64,000 bases of DNA from Roseomonas acroporae. Lineage in GTDB: Bacteria; Pseudomonadota; Alphaproteobacteria; Acetobacterales; Acetobacteraceae. This document shows positions 1 through 9,351 of this stretch, piece by piece (position 1 is the first letter of the stretch; every line of letters begins with the position of its first letter). The notes below the pieces were generated by a model that searched no databases, had not been told where the DNA came from, and saw nothing but the letters and a program-made list of their open reading frames with translations. Location of the stretch: positions 62,001-126,000 of the forward strand of contig NZ_JALPRX010000057.1 in the NCBI RefSeq assembly GCF_023223525.1, read 5' to 3'. Position numbers and translations under genes: made by a program.

Positions 1-399
1 ACGATGGTCGGCAGGCGAGGGACGGCGCGCCCCCCGGCCGGACCGGACATGCGCCGCCAACGCGTTGCAGGGAAATCCATAAACAATACAGGAATGTTAA
101 AATATTGAGGGCTATCCATTATTGAGATAGATTCGTGGACATATCCCGATGATTGCGTCAATTGGATCCCAGCGGGGCTCGCCAGCAAGGAACAACGATG
201 CCGGTCGCGTTCACCATGCCGCCCGTTTCGCGGCGGTCCCCGCCAGGCCGGCGGCAGCGGGCCGGCACGGCGCCGCCGCACGGCCGCCGGAACGGATGCC
301 CGGCCGCCCCACGGCCGCCGGCCTCCTGAGCCGGCGCCGCCCCGCCCCACCCGAGACACGCGCACCCGACACAAGCCCCGACACGAACAAGGCAGAGGC
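1..399. promoter_or_regulatory. Gene-free leader with an AT-rich block
   Basis: No convincing coding sequence is seen before the glycosyltransferase start at 400. Positions about 70-150 are clearly richer in A and T than anything nearby (a TTAAAATATTG stretch lies near 98) and carry a short direct repeat of TATTGAG. This is the most likely place for the promoter of the downstream gene, but no clean -35/-10 pair could be assigned. The first 60 bases could be the tail of a gene lying outside the window. Confidence 0.35.
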
Positions 400-1971
400 A
401 TGCCGGTGATTCTCGATCAGGTCCATGGCGGCCCGAAGCCGTATGCCCCGTTCGCCCTGCCGCCGAGTCCGGCGGTCGCGCGGCCGGGGGCCCGGCATGG
501 CGCGCTGCCGGCCACCGTCATCCTGGTGCTGATCGTGGCCGTGGCAGCCGGCCTGCGGCTGCACCAGCTCGGCTACCTCTCGCTTTGGACCGACGAGGTC
601 TTCTCCCGGTACTACTACCGCCTCGGGCTGCGCTACCTCTGGACCGAAGGGCTGGCCTGGGAAAGCAGCCCGCCGCTCTACTACATGGCCGCCGGCGCCT
701 GGATGCAGCTGTTCGGGGACAGCGACGCGACCCTGCGCTCCCTTTCCGTCGCCGCCTCCCTGGCCACCCTGCCGCTCGCCTACCTGATCGGCCGCGAGAC
801 GCTCGGGCAGCGGGCCGCGCTGCTGGGCACGGCCCTGCTGGCCCTCGCGCCGGATTCCGTCTTCTACGCGCAGCAGGCCCGGCCCTACGCGCTGCTGGTG
901 GCCTGGCTCTGCCTCTGCCTGCTCGGCCTGGTGCGCATCATGGGCGGGCGCTGGCGCGGAAGCCTCGCGCTCTACGTCGCCGGTGCGGTGCTGGCGCTCT
1001 ACACCCACACCACCTCGACCTTCGTGATCGCCGCCTGCGGGCTGGTGGGCGCGGTGCCGATGCTGCGCGGACCCGGGACGAGGCCGCTCCTGACCTGGAT
1101 CGGGGCGCACGCCCTGCTGGTCCTGCTCGCCCTGCCGGCACTGGCCGGCAGCATCCTGCACGTGGAGGAGCAGCGGCTCGCCTGGATCCCGCCGCTGGCG
1201 CGCTGGCAGTTCCTGAACATCGCCACGGAGGTGGTGGCCGGCCCCTGGTGGCCCGACGACGCCGCGTACCGCCTGCTGCCGCTGCTGCTGCTCGGCCTGC
1301 TGGCCCTGGCGCTGCTGCGCCGGCCGCCGCCGCTCCGGGCGGCCGCCGTGCTCGTGGTGGTGCCGCTGCTGTTCCTGGGGATGGTGGTCGCGGCGAGCCT
1401 GTTCCAGCCCATCCTGCTGGGCCGCGTCTTCGGCTGGACGGAGGTGCCGTTCTGCCTGCTGCTCGGCCACGCGCTGCTGCAGCCGGGCTGGGCCCGCCGC
1501 CTGCTCGCCCCCGTGCTGCTGCTGGCCTTCGGCCTCGGCCTGCACGCGCAGTTCCACACCGGGCCGAACGCCAAGGAGCCGTGGCGCGACGTGGTGGAGC
1601 GGATCCGGCCGGCGCTCGACCGCGGCACGACCGTGGTGCTGGGGCCGGAGACCATCGCGATCAACATCCGGCAGTACGCGCCGGAAGGCGGCGAGCTGCA
1701 CACCCTGGCCAGCGATCCGCCCGGCCGGCCGGACCGGATCGTGTCCTACATCTTCCCCACGCCGGAAATGGGGCGCACCGAGCTCGCGCGCCGCATCGCG
1801 GCCGGCGAGGAGACGGTGATGGTGCTGCGCAGCCTGGACCTCGACTCCCTCGCGCCGATGCTGGAGGGGCTGCCGACGCCCGCGTGGCGGCTGGACTGGA
1901 CGTTCCGCGGCACGGTCAGGGTCGCCGTCCTCGGCTGGAATGGGCGACCGGACGAACCGCCGGGCAGTTGA
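400..1971 (+). CDS. GT-C family (GT39/ArnT-like) membrane glycosyltransferase
   Basis: A 523-residue polytopic membrane protein of the PMT/ArnT type. Such enzymes move a sugar from a polyprenyl-phosphate donor to a lipid or protein on the periplasmic face. The first membrane segment is at about residues 38-57. It is followed by the first periplasmic loop motif LWTDEVFS, with the Asp-Glu pair at 65-66 that is the catalytic signature of GT-C folds. A further eight or more Leu/Ala-rich segments follow, then a soluble C-terminal part from about residue 385. The ATG at 400 has a GGCAGAGG stretch just upstream. The gene stands alone and converges on gatB. Donor and acceptor cannot be read from the sequence. 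The family call is firm, the substrate unknown. Confidence 0.8.
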   Translation: MPVILDQVHGGPKPYAPFALPPSPAVARPGARHGALPATVILVLIVAVAAGLRLHQLGYLSLWTDEVFSRYYYRLGLRYLWTEGLAWESSPPLYYMAAGAWMQLFGDSDATLRSLSVAASLATLPLAYLIGRETLGQRAALLGTALLALAPDSVFYAQQARPYALLVAWLCLCLLGLVRIMGGRWRGSLALYVAGAVLALYTHTTSTFVIAACGLVGAVPMLRGPGTRPLLTWIGAHALLVLLALPALAGSILHVEEQRLAWIPPLARWQFLNIATEVVAGPWWPDDAAYRLLPLLLLGLLALALLRRPPPLRAAAVLVVVPLLFLGMVVAASLFQPILLGRVFGWTEVPFCLLLGHALLQPGWARRLLAPVLLLAFGLGLHAQFHTGPNAKEPWRDVVERIRPALDRGTTVVLGPETIAINIRQYAPEGGELHTLASDPPGRPDRIVSYIFPTPEMGRTELARRIAAGEETVMVLRSLDLDSLAPMLEGLPTPAWRLDWTFRGTVRVAVLGWNGRPDEPPGS

Positions 1972-2134
1972 TTCCCCGGCGGCGGACCCCGGCGGCGCCG
2001 GGCGGCCCGGCGCGTCGGGGAAAGGCGGCCGCGCCAGGGGCGGCCGGCGGGCAAAGGCGGGGTGGAACGCGCGCCCGGCCGCCACCCCGTTCCGCCGCCG
2101 CCTGCCGGCGATCCGCCCTATCCCGGCTTCGCCT

Positions 2135-3586
2135 TCAGCCCAGCTTCGCCTTCAGCACCGCGTTGACCAGGGCCGGGTTCCCCTTGCCCTGCATCGCCTT
2201 CATGGTCTGGCCGACGAAGAAGCCGAACAGCTTGTCCTTGCCCGACCGGTACTCGGCCACCTTGTCGGCGTTGCCGGCCAGCACCTTGTCCACCACCGCC
2301 TCGATGGCGCCGCTGTCCGTCACCTGCTTCAGGCCGCGCCGCTCGACGATGGCGCCCGGGTCCTCGCCCGTCTCCACCATCGCCTCGAACACCTCCTTGG
2401 CGAGCTTGCCGGAGAGGGTGCCGTCCGCCATCAGGTCGAGCAGCGCGCCGAGCTGCCGCGCCGAGACGGGCGGATCGGCGATGTCGCGCTTCGTGCGGTT
2501 CAGCGCGGCGAAGAAGTCGCCCATCACCCAGTTGGCGGCCTGCTTCGGGTCCCGCCCGCGCGCCACCTCCTCGTAGAAGGCGGCGGTCTCCTTCTCCAGC
2601 ACCAGCACGCCGGCATCGTAGGCGGAGAGGCCGAAATCGCGCATGTAGCGGTCGCGCCTCGCATCCGGCAGCTCGGGCAGCGCGGCCTTCAGCTCCGCCA
2701 CCCAGGCCTCCTCCAGCACCAGCGGCGGCAGGTCGGGGTCGGGGAAGTAGCGGTAGTCGTGCGCGTCCTCCTTGGAACGCATGGAGCGCGTGGTGCCGCG
2801 CGCGGTGTCGAACAGGCGCGTCTCCTGGTCGACCGTGCCGCCCGATTCCCACACCTCGATCTGTCGGCGCGCCTCGGCCTCCACCGCCTGCATCACGAAG
2901 CGGATGGAGTTGACGTTCTTCACCTCGCAGCGCGTGCGGAACGGCTCGCCGTGCTTGCGCACGGAGACGTTCACGTCGGCGCGCATGGAGCCCTCGTCCA
3001 TGTTGCCGTCGCAGGTGCCGAGGTAGCGCAGGATCTGCCGCAGCTTGGTCAGGTAGGCGCCGGCCTCCTCGGGGGAGCGCATGTCGGGCTCGCTGACGAT
3101 CTCCATCAGCGCGACGCCGGAGCGGTTGAGGTCGATGAAGCTGCGGCTCGGGTCCTGGTCGTGCAGCGACTTGCCGGCATCCTGCTCCAGATGCAGGCGC
3201 GTGATGCCGATCTCCTTCGTGCTGCCGTCCGACAGCTCGACGGTGATGCGCCCCGCGCCCACGATCGGGTGGTAGAGCTGGCTGATCTGGTAGCCCTGCG
3301 GCAGGTCCGCGTAGAAGTAGTTCTTGCGGTCGAAGCGGCTGACCAGGTTGATGTGCGCGTTCAGCCCGAGGCCGGTGCGCACGGCCTGCGCCACGCACTC
3401 CTCGTTCGGCACGGGCAGCATGCCGGGGAAGCCGGCATCGACGAAGCTGACCTGGGAGTTCGGCGCGGCGCCGAATTCCGTGGCGGCGCCGGAGAACAGC
3501 TTGGCCTGGCTGACGACCTGGGCATGGACCTCCAGCCCGATCACCAGCTCCCAGGGGCCGGTCTCGCCCTCGATGGTGTAGCTCAT
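2135..3586 (-). CDS. gatB: Asp-tRNA(Asn)/Glu-tRNA(Gln) amidotransferase subunit GatB
   Basis: The 483-residue GatB subunit of GatCAB. It binds misacylated Glu-tRNA(Gln) or Asp-tRNA(Asn), activates the side chain with ATP, and adds ammonia delivered from GatA. The N-terminal cradle begins with GLEVHAQV (residues 17-24) and contains the PQGYQISQ signature. The C-terminal helical and YqeY-like tail that contacts tRNA is present to the end (about residues 330-483), so the length is normal. The ATG overlaps the gatA stop codon (ATGA), so the two are probably translationally coupled in the order gatC-gatA-gatB. Confidence 0.97.
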   Translation of the reverse strand: MSYTIEGETGPWELVIGLEVHAQVVSQAKLFSGAATEFGAAPNSQVSFVDAGFPGMLPVPNEECVAQAVRTGLGLNAHINLVSRFDRKNYFYADLPQGYQISQLYHPIVGAGRITVELSDGSTKEIGITRLHLEQDAGKSLHDQDPSRSFIDLNRSGVALMEIVSEPDMRSPEEAGAYLTKLRQILRYLGTCDGNMDEGSMRADVNVSVRKHGEPFRTRCEVKNVNSIRFVMQAVEAEARRQIEVWESGGTVDQETRLFDTARGTTRSMRSKEDAHDYRYFPDPDLPPLVLEEAWVAELKAALPELPDARRDRYMRDFGLSAYDAGVLVLEKETAAFYEEVARGRDPKQAANWVMGDFFAALNRTKRDIADPPVSARQLGALLDLMADGTLSGKLAKEVFEAMVETGEDPGAIVERRGLKQVTDSGAIEAVVDKVLAGNADKVAEYRSGKDKLFGFFVGQTMKAMQGKGNPALVNAVLKAKLG

Positions 3587-5067
3587 GCGTGCGCCCTCAC
3601 GGCCGGCAGCGCCCTGATGTCGGCGGCGCGCTCGATGGCGCGGCCGACGGCGAACACGGTTTCCTCGTCGAAGGGCTGGCCGATCACCTGCAGGCCGAGC
3701 GGCAGCCCCTTCGCGTCCAGCCCCGCCGGCACGGCGAGGCCCGGCAGGCCGGCGAGGTTCGCCGTCACCGTGAACACGTCGTTGAGGTACATGGTCACCG
3801 GGTCGTCGCTCGCCTCGCCGGCGGCGAAGGCGGCGGAGGGGGTGGCCGGCGTCAGGATGGCGTCCACCTCAGCGAAGGCCTGCTCGAAGTCGCGCCGGAT
3901 CAGGGCGCGCACCTTCTGCGCCTTCAGGTAGTAGGCGTCGTAGTAGCCGGCCGAGAGCACGTAGGTGCCGATCAGGATGCGCCGCCGCACCTCGGCGCCG
4001 AAGCCGGCGGCGCGGGTGCGCTCGTAGAGGTCCTTGAGGTCGCCGCCCTGCTCGACGCGCAGCCCGAAGCGCACGCCGTCGTAGCGCGCGAGGTTCGAGG
4101 AGGCCTCGGCCGGGGCCACGATGTAGTAGGTGGGCAGCGCGTACTTCGTGTGCGGCAGGCTGATCTCCACGGGCTCGGCGCCCGCCTCGCGCAGCCAGTC
4201 CAGCCCCTGCTGCCACAGCCGCTCGATCTCGGCCGGCATGCCGTCGAGCCGGTACTCGCGCGGCACGCCGATGCGCAGGCCCTTCACGCCGCGCTCGCAG
4301 GCCGCGGCGAAGTCCGGCACCGGCAGATCGACCGAGGTGCTGTCCTTCGGGTCGAAGCCCGCCATGGAGCGCAGCAGGATGGCGCAGTCCTCGACGGTGC
4401 GCGCCACCGGCCCGGCCTGGTCCAGCGAGGAGGCGAAGGCGACGATGCCCCAGCGCGAGCAGCGGCCATAGGTCGGCTTGATGCCGGCGATGCCGCAGAA
4501 GGCCGCGGGCTGGCGGATCGAGCCGCCCGTGTCGGTCGCCGTGGCGCCGAGCGCCAGCCGCGCCGCGACGGCGGCCGCCGAGCCGCCGGAGGAACCGCCC
4601 GGCACCAGCTTCGCCTCCGGATCGCCCGCGCGCTTCCACGGGTTCTCCACCGCGCCGAAGGCCGAGGTCAGGTTGGCCGAGCCCATGGCGAACTCGTCGA
4701 GATTCGCCTTGCCGAGGAACACCGCGCCGTCGCGCAGCAGGTTGCCGCTGACCGTGCTCTCGTAGGGCGGCACGAAGTTGCCGAGGATGCGGCTCGCCGC
4801 CGTGGTGCGCACGCCCTTCGTGCAGAACAGGTCCTTGATGGCGAGCGGGATGCCCTCCAGCGGCCCGGCCTCGCCGCGCGCGATCCGTTCGTCGCTCGCG
4901 CGCGCCTGCGCCAGCGCCTGCTCGGCGGTGACGGTGATGTAGGCATTCAGGCGCGGGTTCAGCGCCGCGATCGCGTCGAGATGCGCGCGGGTCAGCTCCT
5001 CGGCCGAGATCGCGCGCTCGTCCAGCGCGGCGCGGGCGCCGGCCAGGGTGAAGTCCGTCGGGTTCAT
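3583..5067 (-). CDS. gatA: Asp-tRNA(Asn)/Glu-tRNA(Gln) amidotransferase subunit GatA
   Basis: A 494-residue amidase-signature enzyme that hydrolyses glutamine and channels ammonia to GatB. The Lys-cisSer-Ser triad is visible: Lys78 in AIKDLF, Ser159 in GGSSGGSA, and the nucleophile Ser183 in [11 protein letters not shown] longer open frame runs upstream to 5556, but it is only the shadow of gatC and ruvX. The start at MNPTDFTL overlaps the gatC stop codon by four bases, as is usual for this operon. The 3' end overlaps gatB in the same way. Confidence 0.97.
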   Translation of the reverse strand: MNPTDFTLAGARAALDERAISAEELTRAHLDAIAALNPRLNAYITVTAEQALAQARASDERIARGEAGPLEGIPLAIKDLFCTKGVRTTAASRILGNFVPPYESTVSGNLLRDGAVFLGKANLDEFAMGSANLTSAFGAVENPWKRAGDPEAKLVPGGSSGGSAAAVAARLALGATATDTGGSIRQPAAFCGIAGIKPTYGRCSRWGIVAFASSLDQAGPVARTVEDCAILLRSMAGFDPKDSTSVDLPVPDFAAACERGVKGLRIGVPREYRLDGMPAEIERLWQQGLDWLREAGAEPVEISLPHTKYALPTYYIVAPAEASSNLARYDGVRFGLRVEQGGDLKDLYERTRAAGFGAEVRRRILIGTYVLSAGYYDAYYLKAQKVRALIRRDFEQAFAEVDAILTPATPSAAFAAGEASDDPVTMYLNDVFTVTANLAGLPGLAVPAGLDAKGLPLGLQVIGQPFDEETVFAVGRAIERAADIRALPAVRAHA

Positions 5068-5375
5068 TCCACCACCTTGGGCACGCCGAAGAAGGCGCCT
5101 TCGCGGTCCGGGGCCCGGTCGGGGGCGTTGGCGAGCACGGCATCGGGGATGCCGCCATCGGTCACCTTGTCGGCGCGCAGCCGCAGCGCGAGCTGGGTGC
5201 CGCCCTGGCCTCCCCCGGCCAGCGGCTCCACGCCTTCCGTATCGACCGCCTGCAATTGCTCGATCCAGCCGAGGATGCCGTTCAGCTCGCCCTGCACCCG
5301 GGCGACGTCCTGCTCCTCCAGCCGGATGCGGGCGAGCGAGGCGATGCGGCGCACGGTGGTCGGGTCGAGCGACAT
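5064..5375 (-). CDS. gatC: Asp-tRNA(Asn)/Glu-tRNA(Gln) amidotransferase subunit GatC
   Basis: A 103-residue GatC, the small subunit that wraps around the GatA-GatB interface and stabilises the complex. It shows the family pattern of an N-terminal helix ([14 protein letters not shown]), a middle [18 protein letters not shown] segment and a C-terminal strand with [13 protein letters not shown]. It is the first gene of the gatCAB operon and is divergent from ruvX across a 56-bp gap, so both promoters must be very close together. Confidence 0.96.
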   Translation of the reverse strand: MSLDPTTVRRIASLARIRLEEQDVARVQGELNGILGWIEQLQAVDTEGVEPLAGGGQGGTQLALRLRADKVTDGGIPDAVLANAPDRAPDREGAFFGVPKVVE

Positions 5376-5431
5376 GTCTCTCGTTTCTGGAACTCTTGGG
5401 GTTGGGAAGGGGCCGGACCATAAACACCGCC

Positions 5432-5893
5432 ATGCCCCTGTTCAACCTGCCCGACCTGCGCGCCGCCCTGACCCGCGACCAGCGGCTGATCGGCCTCGAC
5501 TTCGGCACGAAGCTGATCGGCGTGGCGCTCTCCGACGTCTCCTGCCGCCTCGCCACCCCCTACGGGACGCTGAAGCGCGGCAGGCTGCGCGACAACGCGG
5601 CCGAGATCGCCGCCATCGCCCGCAAGGAAGGGGCGGGGGGGCTGGTGGTGGGCCTGCCCCTTTCCATGGACGGCTCCTTCGGCCCGGCGGCGCAGCGGGT
5701 GAAGGACTGGACGCTCGCCCTCTCCGAGGCGACCGGCCTGCCGGCGGCGCTGAAGGACGAGCGGCTCAGCTCGGCGGCGGTGAACCGGACGCTGATCGGC
5801 GAGGCCGACCTCAGCCGCGGCAAGCGGGCGGCGGTGGTGGACCGGGCGGCGGCGGCCTGGATGCTCCAGGGGGCGCTCGATTCCCTGGGGTGA
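5432..5893 (+). CDS. ruvX: Putative pre-16S rRNA nuclease RuvX/YqgF
   Basis: A 153-residue YqgF/RuvX-family protein with an RNase H-like fold, implicated in maturation of the 16S rRNA 5' end. The N-terminal strand carries the metal-binding Asp23 in [15 protein letters not shown] (21-35). [18 protein letters not shown] and the late Asp in [12 protein letters not shown] complete the family motifs. The ATG at 5432 was chosen over longer in-frame extensions because those run through the gatC coding strand and the RuvX homology begins only here. Divergent from gatC. Confidence 0.94.
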   Translation: MPLFNLPDLRAALTRDQRLIGLDFGTKLIGVALSDVSCRLATPYGTLKRGRLRDNAAEIAAIARKEGAGGLVVGLPLSMDGSFGPAAQRVKDWTLALSEATGLPAALKDERLSSAAVNRTLIGEADLSRGKRAAVVDRAAAAWMLQGALDSLG

Positions 5894-5895
5894 TT

Positions 5896-5947
5896 CCCCG
5901 GGACGATCGCCCGGGACGATCCCGTGGGGCGATCCCGTGGGGGGTTG
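5896..5947. repeat. 13-bp imperfect tandem repeat after ruvX
   Basis: Three and a half units of a 13-bp motif (CCCGGGACGATC / CCGTGGGGCGATC type) follow the ruvX stop codon directly. The first two units differ at one position only. GGGACGATC stretches can fold on each other, so the array may also serve as a weak transcription end. Confidence 0.7.
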
Positions 5948-6280
5948 AGTCGATCCCCGGTCAGGCCGCGGGCCGGCATGCCTCCCGCCGCCGACCGGCG
6001 TAACGGCGGGGCCGCGCACGCGAAGGTGAGGCGGCGGCCTCGTTGCGGAACGTCCTTCGCGGCCGCGAAGAAAGGACGCGATTCCCCGCCATCCGACCTC
6101 TGAAACAGTTCCGCGCCGTCATCGCGCCGCCCCGTTTGTGCCACGAACCCGCAACCCGCCTCGTGCATACGACCTGCGTCCACGCCGTCCCGGCGGTACC
6201 CGCGTCGCCAGCAGGCGGGCGGTGCCGCGCCATCGGCGTGGGACGCAAGGCCCGGGCGACCGGGCCAGGGAGTTCCTGTC
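5948..6280. other. Gene-free interval between ruvX and the HIRAN-like gene
   Basis: No reading frame here has the codon bias of the neighbours. Positions 6040-6140 are slightly less GC-rich and may carry the promoter of the gene at 6281. Nothing else was recognised. Confidence 0.4.
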
Positions 6281-6628
6281 TTGTCCGACCAGATCGCCAT
6301 CCACGCCCACGGCGCCCGTGACGGGTCGCCGTGCTTCGATACCTTCCTCGTCGACGCGCCGGCCGGACTGGCCGGCGCGTCGGCGCCGGCGGCACTGCGC
6401 CCGGGCATGCCGGTCACCCTGCGCGCCGTGGCCGGCCGCGGCTGGCCGCGCTTCGACGTGTGGTGCGGCGCCGGCAAGCGGCTCGGCCGGCTGCCGCCGG
6501 CGGACGCGGCGACGCTCGGCACCGTCTCCGGCCAGGGCAGGACCCTGTCCGGGGAGATCTCCGCGCTGGTGCCGACGCGGCTCGGCTCCCGCATCCACCT
6601 GCGGATCGCGCTGCCCGAGGCAGCCTGA
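6281..6628 (+). CDS. Small HIRAN-like protein of unknown function
   Basis: A 115-residue protein starting at TTG, with AGGGAG about nine bases upstream. The second half (DVWCGAGKRLGRLPP, then a short helix, then ISALVPTRLGSRIHLRIAL) has the spacing of a HIRAN domain: a strand ending in the K-x-L-G-x-L-P motif, followed by a helix and a closing strand. HIRAN domains bind DNA ends or stalled forks when fused to helicases; here the domain stands alone. The first about 35 residues show nothing recognisable. The next gene (OGFr-like) lies 219 bp downstream on the same strand. The homology is inferred from pattern only. Confidence 0.5.
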   Translation: MSDQIAIHAHGARDGSPCFDTFLVDAPAGLAGASAPAALRPGMPVTLRAVAGRGWPRFDVWCGAGKRLGRLPPADAATLGTVSGQGRTLSGEISALVPTRLGSRIHLRIALPEAA

Positions 6629-6847
6629 TACGGCCCCGCCCCCAGGCCCAGGCCCCGGCCCCCGGTGCCGGGTGCGGGCGGCCCAGGTGATCGCGCGACG
6701 CCCGGGAGTCGTGGGAATCATGCCGGCCCGCCTTCGGGCCGACCGGCATGCGCCTCGGGGGCCGGAGGGGCGTCAGGCCCGGGCGGCCGGCGGTCCCCTC
6801 CCCGCCCGCCCCCTCGCCGGGAGGGCGCGGCCGCCCATATCGGCGGG

Positions 6848-7312
6848 ATGGATGACAGCCCCCTGCTCGCCTTCCTGTCCGGCACCGGCCCGGACCATGC
6901 CGGCCGCCGCCTGGACGAGATCCTGGCGCGGGACGACGCATGGCTGGAGCATCGCCACGACTACATCCAGTGGCTGTTCCCGATCCCGACGCCGAGCGGC
7001 CCCAACCCGCTGGCGCCGGTGCTGACGCCGGCCGAGGCGGCGGCGGCGCGGGCGCGCCCCGAGGCGCTGGCCAATCTGCGCCGCTCGACCGACCGCATGC
7101 GCGCCTTCTACGCGGCGACGCGGCACTGGCGCGCCCCGCACGACCACAACCACCTGCGCATCACCCGCATCCTGCACTGCCTGCGGCTGCTGCCCGGCGC
7201 CGAGGCGGCAGCGGCGTTCCATGCCGGCATCCTGGCCCTGCTCGGCCCGGGCGGGGCGCCGGTGAACCGCGCCTCGCTGGATTTCTGGCGCCGGGCCGCC
7301 GCGGGCGGCTGA
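6848..7312 (+). CDS. Opioid growth factor receptor (OGFr)-type conserved protein
   Basis: A 154-residue protein made almost wholly of the OGFr N-terminal conserved region. HDYIQWLFP sits near residues 37-45, is followed by the small Ser/Asn-Pro motif (PTPSGPNPLAP), and HNHLRITRILHCL lies near residues 98-110. These three blocks are the diagnostic core of the family, first described in vertebrates but also found as short stand-alone proteins in bacteria. No enzymatic residues are obvious and the biochemical role in bacteria is unknown. The ATG at 6848 places D-D-S-P-L at the N-terminus. The gene converges on the binding-protein gene at 7405. Confidence 0.85.
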   Translation: MDDSPLLAFLSGTGPDHAGRRLDEILARDDAWLEHRHDYIQWLFPIPTPSGPNPLAPVLTPAEAAAARARPEALANLRRSTDRMRAFYAATRHWRAPHDHNHLRITRILHCLRLLPGAEAAAAFHAGILALLGPGGAPVNRASLDFWRRAAAGG

Positions 7313-7345
7313 GGCGGCCCCGCCGGCCCGCCCAGTGTGCGCCTG

Positions 7346-7390
7346 GTGCGTGCGCCCAGTGCCTGCGCCCGGTGCCTGCGCCCGGTGCCC
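7346..7390. repeat. 13-bp tandem repeat between convergent genes
   Basis: Three consecutive 13-bp units (GTGCCTGCGCCCG type) plus a partial fourth fill the gap between the OGFr-type gene and the ABC binding-protein gene. A further degenerate unit lies just before them. Confidence 0.7.
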
Positions 7391-7404
7391 GCCGCCGGCG
7401 TCGC

Positions 7405-9144
7405 TCAGGCCGGCCGCGTGTGCGTCGCCATGGTGCGCTCGTCCATGCGCGCCTCGTAGCGCAGGCCGCGCCGCATGGCCCAGCTGTTGACCAGCTCGTG
7501 CAGCGGGATGATGGCGACGTCGTCGGCCACCATCTGCACGGCCTGCTGCAGCAGCCGCTCGCGCGCCGGGTCGTCCAGCGTGGCGACGGCGCGCTCGGTC
7601 AGCGCGTCCAGCGCGGGGTTGCTGTAGCGGCCGGAATTCGAGGCGCCGCGGCGCTTCGCGGGATCGTAGGTGCCGAGGATGTTGACCAGGGCGTAGGAGG
7701 CCTCGCCGGTCTGGCTGCCCCAGCCGATCAGCCGGATCGAGAATTCCTGCCGCGCCGAGCGCCCGGCGAAGCTTGCCCAGGGAATCGCCTCCACCTCGGT
7801 GCGCACGCCGATGCGGGTCCACATCTGCGCCACGGCCTGGGCGGTGCGGGCGTCGCCCGGATAGCGGTCGCTCGGGCTGTGCAGGGTCAGGCGGAAACCC
7901 TGCGGGAAGCCGGCCTCGGCCAGCAGGCGCCTGGCCTGCTCCGGGTCGTAGGGCGGCGCCGGCACGTCGGGGTTGTAGCCGAAGGTGCCGGGCGGCAGCC
8001 ATTGCCCGGCCGGCTGCGCCGTGCCCTCCATCACCCGCTCGGCCAGTGCCTGGCGGTTGATGGCGAGGCTCAGCGCCCGGCGCACCCGCACGTCCAGGAA
8101 CGGGTTGCGCGCGAGCTTCCTTCCCTCGTTGTCGGTGACGAAGGGCTCCTCGCCGGTGCGCGAGAAATCGGGGGCGAGGTAGATCAGGCGCAGCCCCTGG
8201 ATCTGGGCGATGTCGATGCGCGGCTCGCGCTTCAGGCGCGGCAGGTCCGAGGAGGGCACCTGGTCGATCAGGTCCACGTCGCCCGAGAGCAGCGCCGCGG
8301 TGCGCGCGCCGTCGTTCAGGATGAAGCGGTAGTCCACCTTCTCCCAGGGCTCGGCCCCGCCCCAGTACCGGTCGTTGCGGAGCAGTTCCACCCGGTCGCC
8401 GGGGCGGAAGGAGACGAAGCGGTACGGGCCGGTGCCGATCGCCGCCTTGCCGCTGTTGTAGTCCTCGGTGGCCGCCCCCTCGGCGGCGTGGCGGGCGACG
8501 ATCGAGACGCCGGCCATGTTGACCGGCAGCAGCGGGTCGGCGGCGGCGGTGTGCAGGCGCAGGGTCAGCGGGTCGGGGATCTCGACGCGGGTGATCGTGC
8601 GGACATAGCCGCCGAAGCCGCCCGGGCTGTTCGGCACGTTGGGCACGCGGCCGATGGTGAAGGCCACGTCGTCGGCGGTGAAGTCGCGCCCGTCGTGCCA
8701 TTTCACGCCCGGCCGCAGCCTGAACTCCCAGAGCGTCTCCGACACGGGGCGCCAGCTTTCCGCCAGCCCCGGCTTCAGCCGCGCGCGGGCGTCGAAGGTG
8801 GTGAGGCTGTCGAAGATGTGCTGCGCGACCGAGATGTTGGGCGAGGCGTTGTAGAAGTGCGGGTCGATCGAGGTGGCCGGCGCGCCGGCGCCGATGGTCA
8901 GCACCGCGGCGCCGCCGGCCTGGCCGGCCCGGGCCCGCCGCGCGGCGCCCGCCAGAACCGTCCCCGCCAGCGCGGTCACGGCGGCCGCGCCGAGGACCCG
9001 CCGCCGGGACGTGCCTGCCGGGGATGCGTCGTCGCGGGATGCGTCGCAGCGGGATGTGTCGTCGCGGGGTGTGTCGTCGCGGGGTGTGTCGTCGCGGGAT
9101 CGGCCGCCGGAAGGGTTCGCGGGAAGCGTGTCGATCGGCGGCAT
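7405..9144 (-). CDS. ABC transporter substrate-binding protein, peptide/nickel family (SBP_bac_5)
   Basis: A 579-residue periplasmic receptor for an oligopeptide/nickel-type importer. A twin-arginine-like signal (SRRRVLGAAAVTALAG) precedes the mature protein, so export is probably by Tat. The family signature is clear: SIDPHFYN, GLAESW, then GVKWHDGRDFTADDV and later FNPDVP-like segments. The N-terminal n-region is unusually long (about 45 residues) and carries five 5-residue repeats of RDDTP/RDDAS type encoded by a 15-bp tandem array. The gene is divergent from the matching permease and ATPase genes across 207 bp. The ligand cannot be deduced. Confidence 0.9.
   Translation of the reverse strand: MPPIDTLPANPSGGRSRDDTPRDDTPRDDTSRCDASRDDASPAGTSRRRVLGAAAVTALAGTVLAGAARRARAGQAGGAAVLTIGAGAPATSIDPHFYNASPNISVAQHIFDSLTTFDARARLKPGLAESWRPVSETLWEFRLRPGVKWHDGRDFTADDVAFTIGRVPNVPNSPGGFGGYVRTITRVEIPDPLTLRLHTAAADPLLPVNMAGVSIVARHAAEGAATEDYNSGKAAIGTGPYRFVSFRPGDRVELLRNDRYWGGAEPWEKVDYRFILNDGARTAALLSGDVDLIDQVPSSDLPRLKREPRIDIAQIQGLRLIYLAPDFSRTGEEPFVTDNEGRKLARNPFLDVRVRRALSLAINRQALAERVMEGTAQPAGQWLPPGTFGYNPDVPAPPYDPEQARRLLAEAGFPQGFRLTLHSPSDRYPGDARTAQAVAQMWTRIGVRTEVEAIPWASFAGRSARQEFSIRLIGWGSQTGEASYALVNILGTYDPAKRRGASNSGRYSNPALDALTERAVATLDDPARERLLQQAVQMVADDVAIIPLHELVNSWAMRRGLRYEARMDERTMATHTRPA
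9021..9095. repeat. 15-bp coding tandem repeat (five units)
   Basis: Five contiguous 15-bp units (GGGATGCGTCGTCGC type on the + strand) lie inside the signal region of the binding-protein gene and encode a five-residue repeat. Because the unit is a multiple of three, copy-number change would keep the frame and only alter the length of the signal n-region. Confidence 0.85.
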
Positions 9145-9351
9145 GCGTCGTCTCCGGCGGCGATGCGTCAGCCTAGCTTGGCCCCGGAGCGGCTGCTACC
9201 ATTCCGCCATGCGGTGTTGCACGGCGCTCGGTGCCCGGGACCACTGGCGGTACGACGCCCCGGCGGATGCGGGCGTGCCGCCGCGCGCCGCCCGCCCGGT
9301 CCGCCATCCTCCGGCCGGCCATGGGATGTCGCACGACCGGATGGCCGCGGC

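Noticed and set aside
211-2085. 624-codon minus-strand frame opposite the first gene
   Set aside because: Antisense shadow with Arg/Gln/His bias and no recognisable domain.
6773-8701. 642-codon minus-strand frame over the ABC binding protein
   Set aside because: Out-of-frame shadow of the binding-protein gene.
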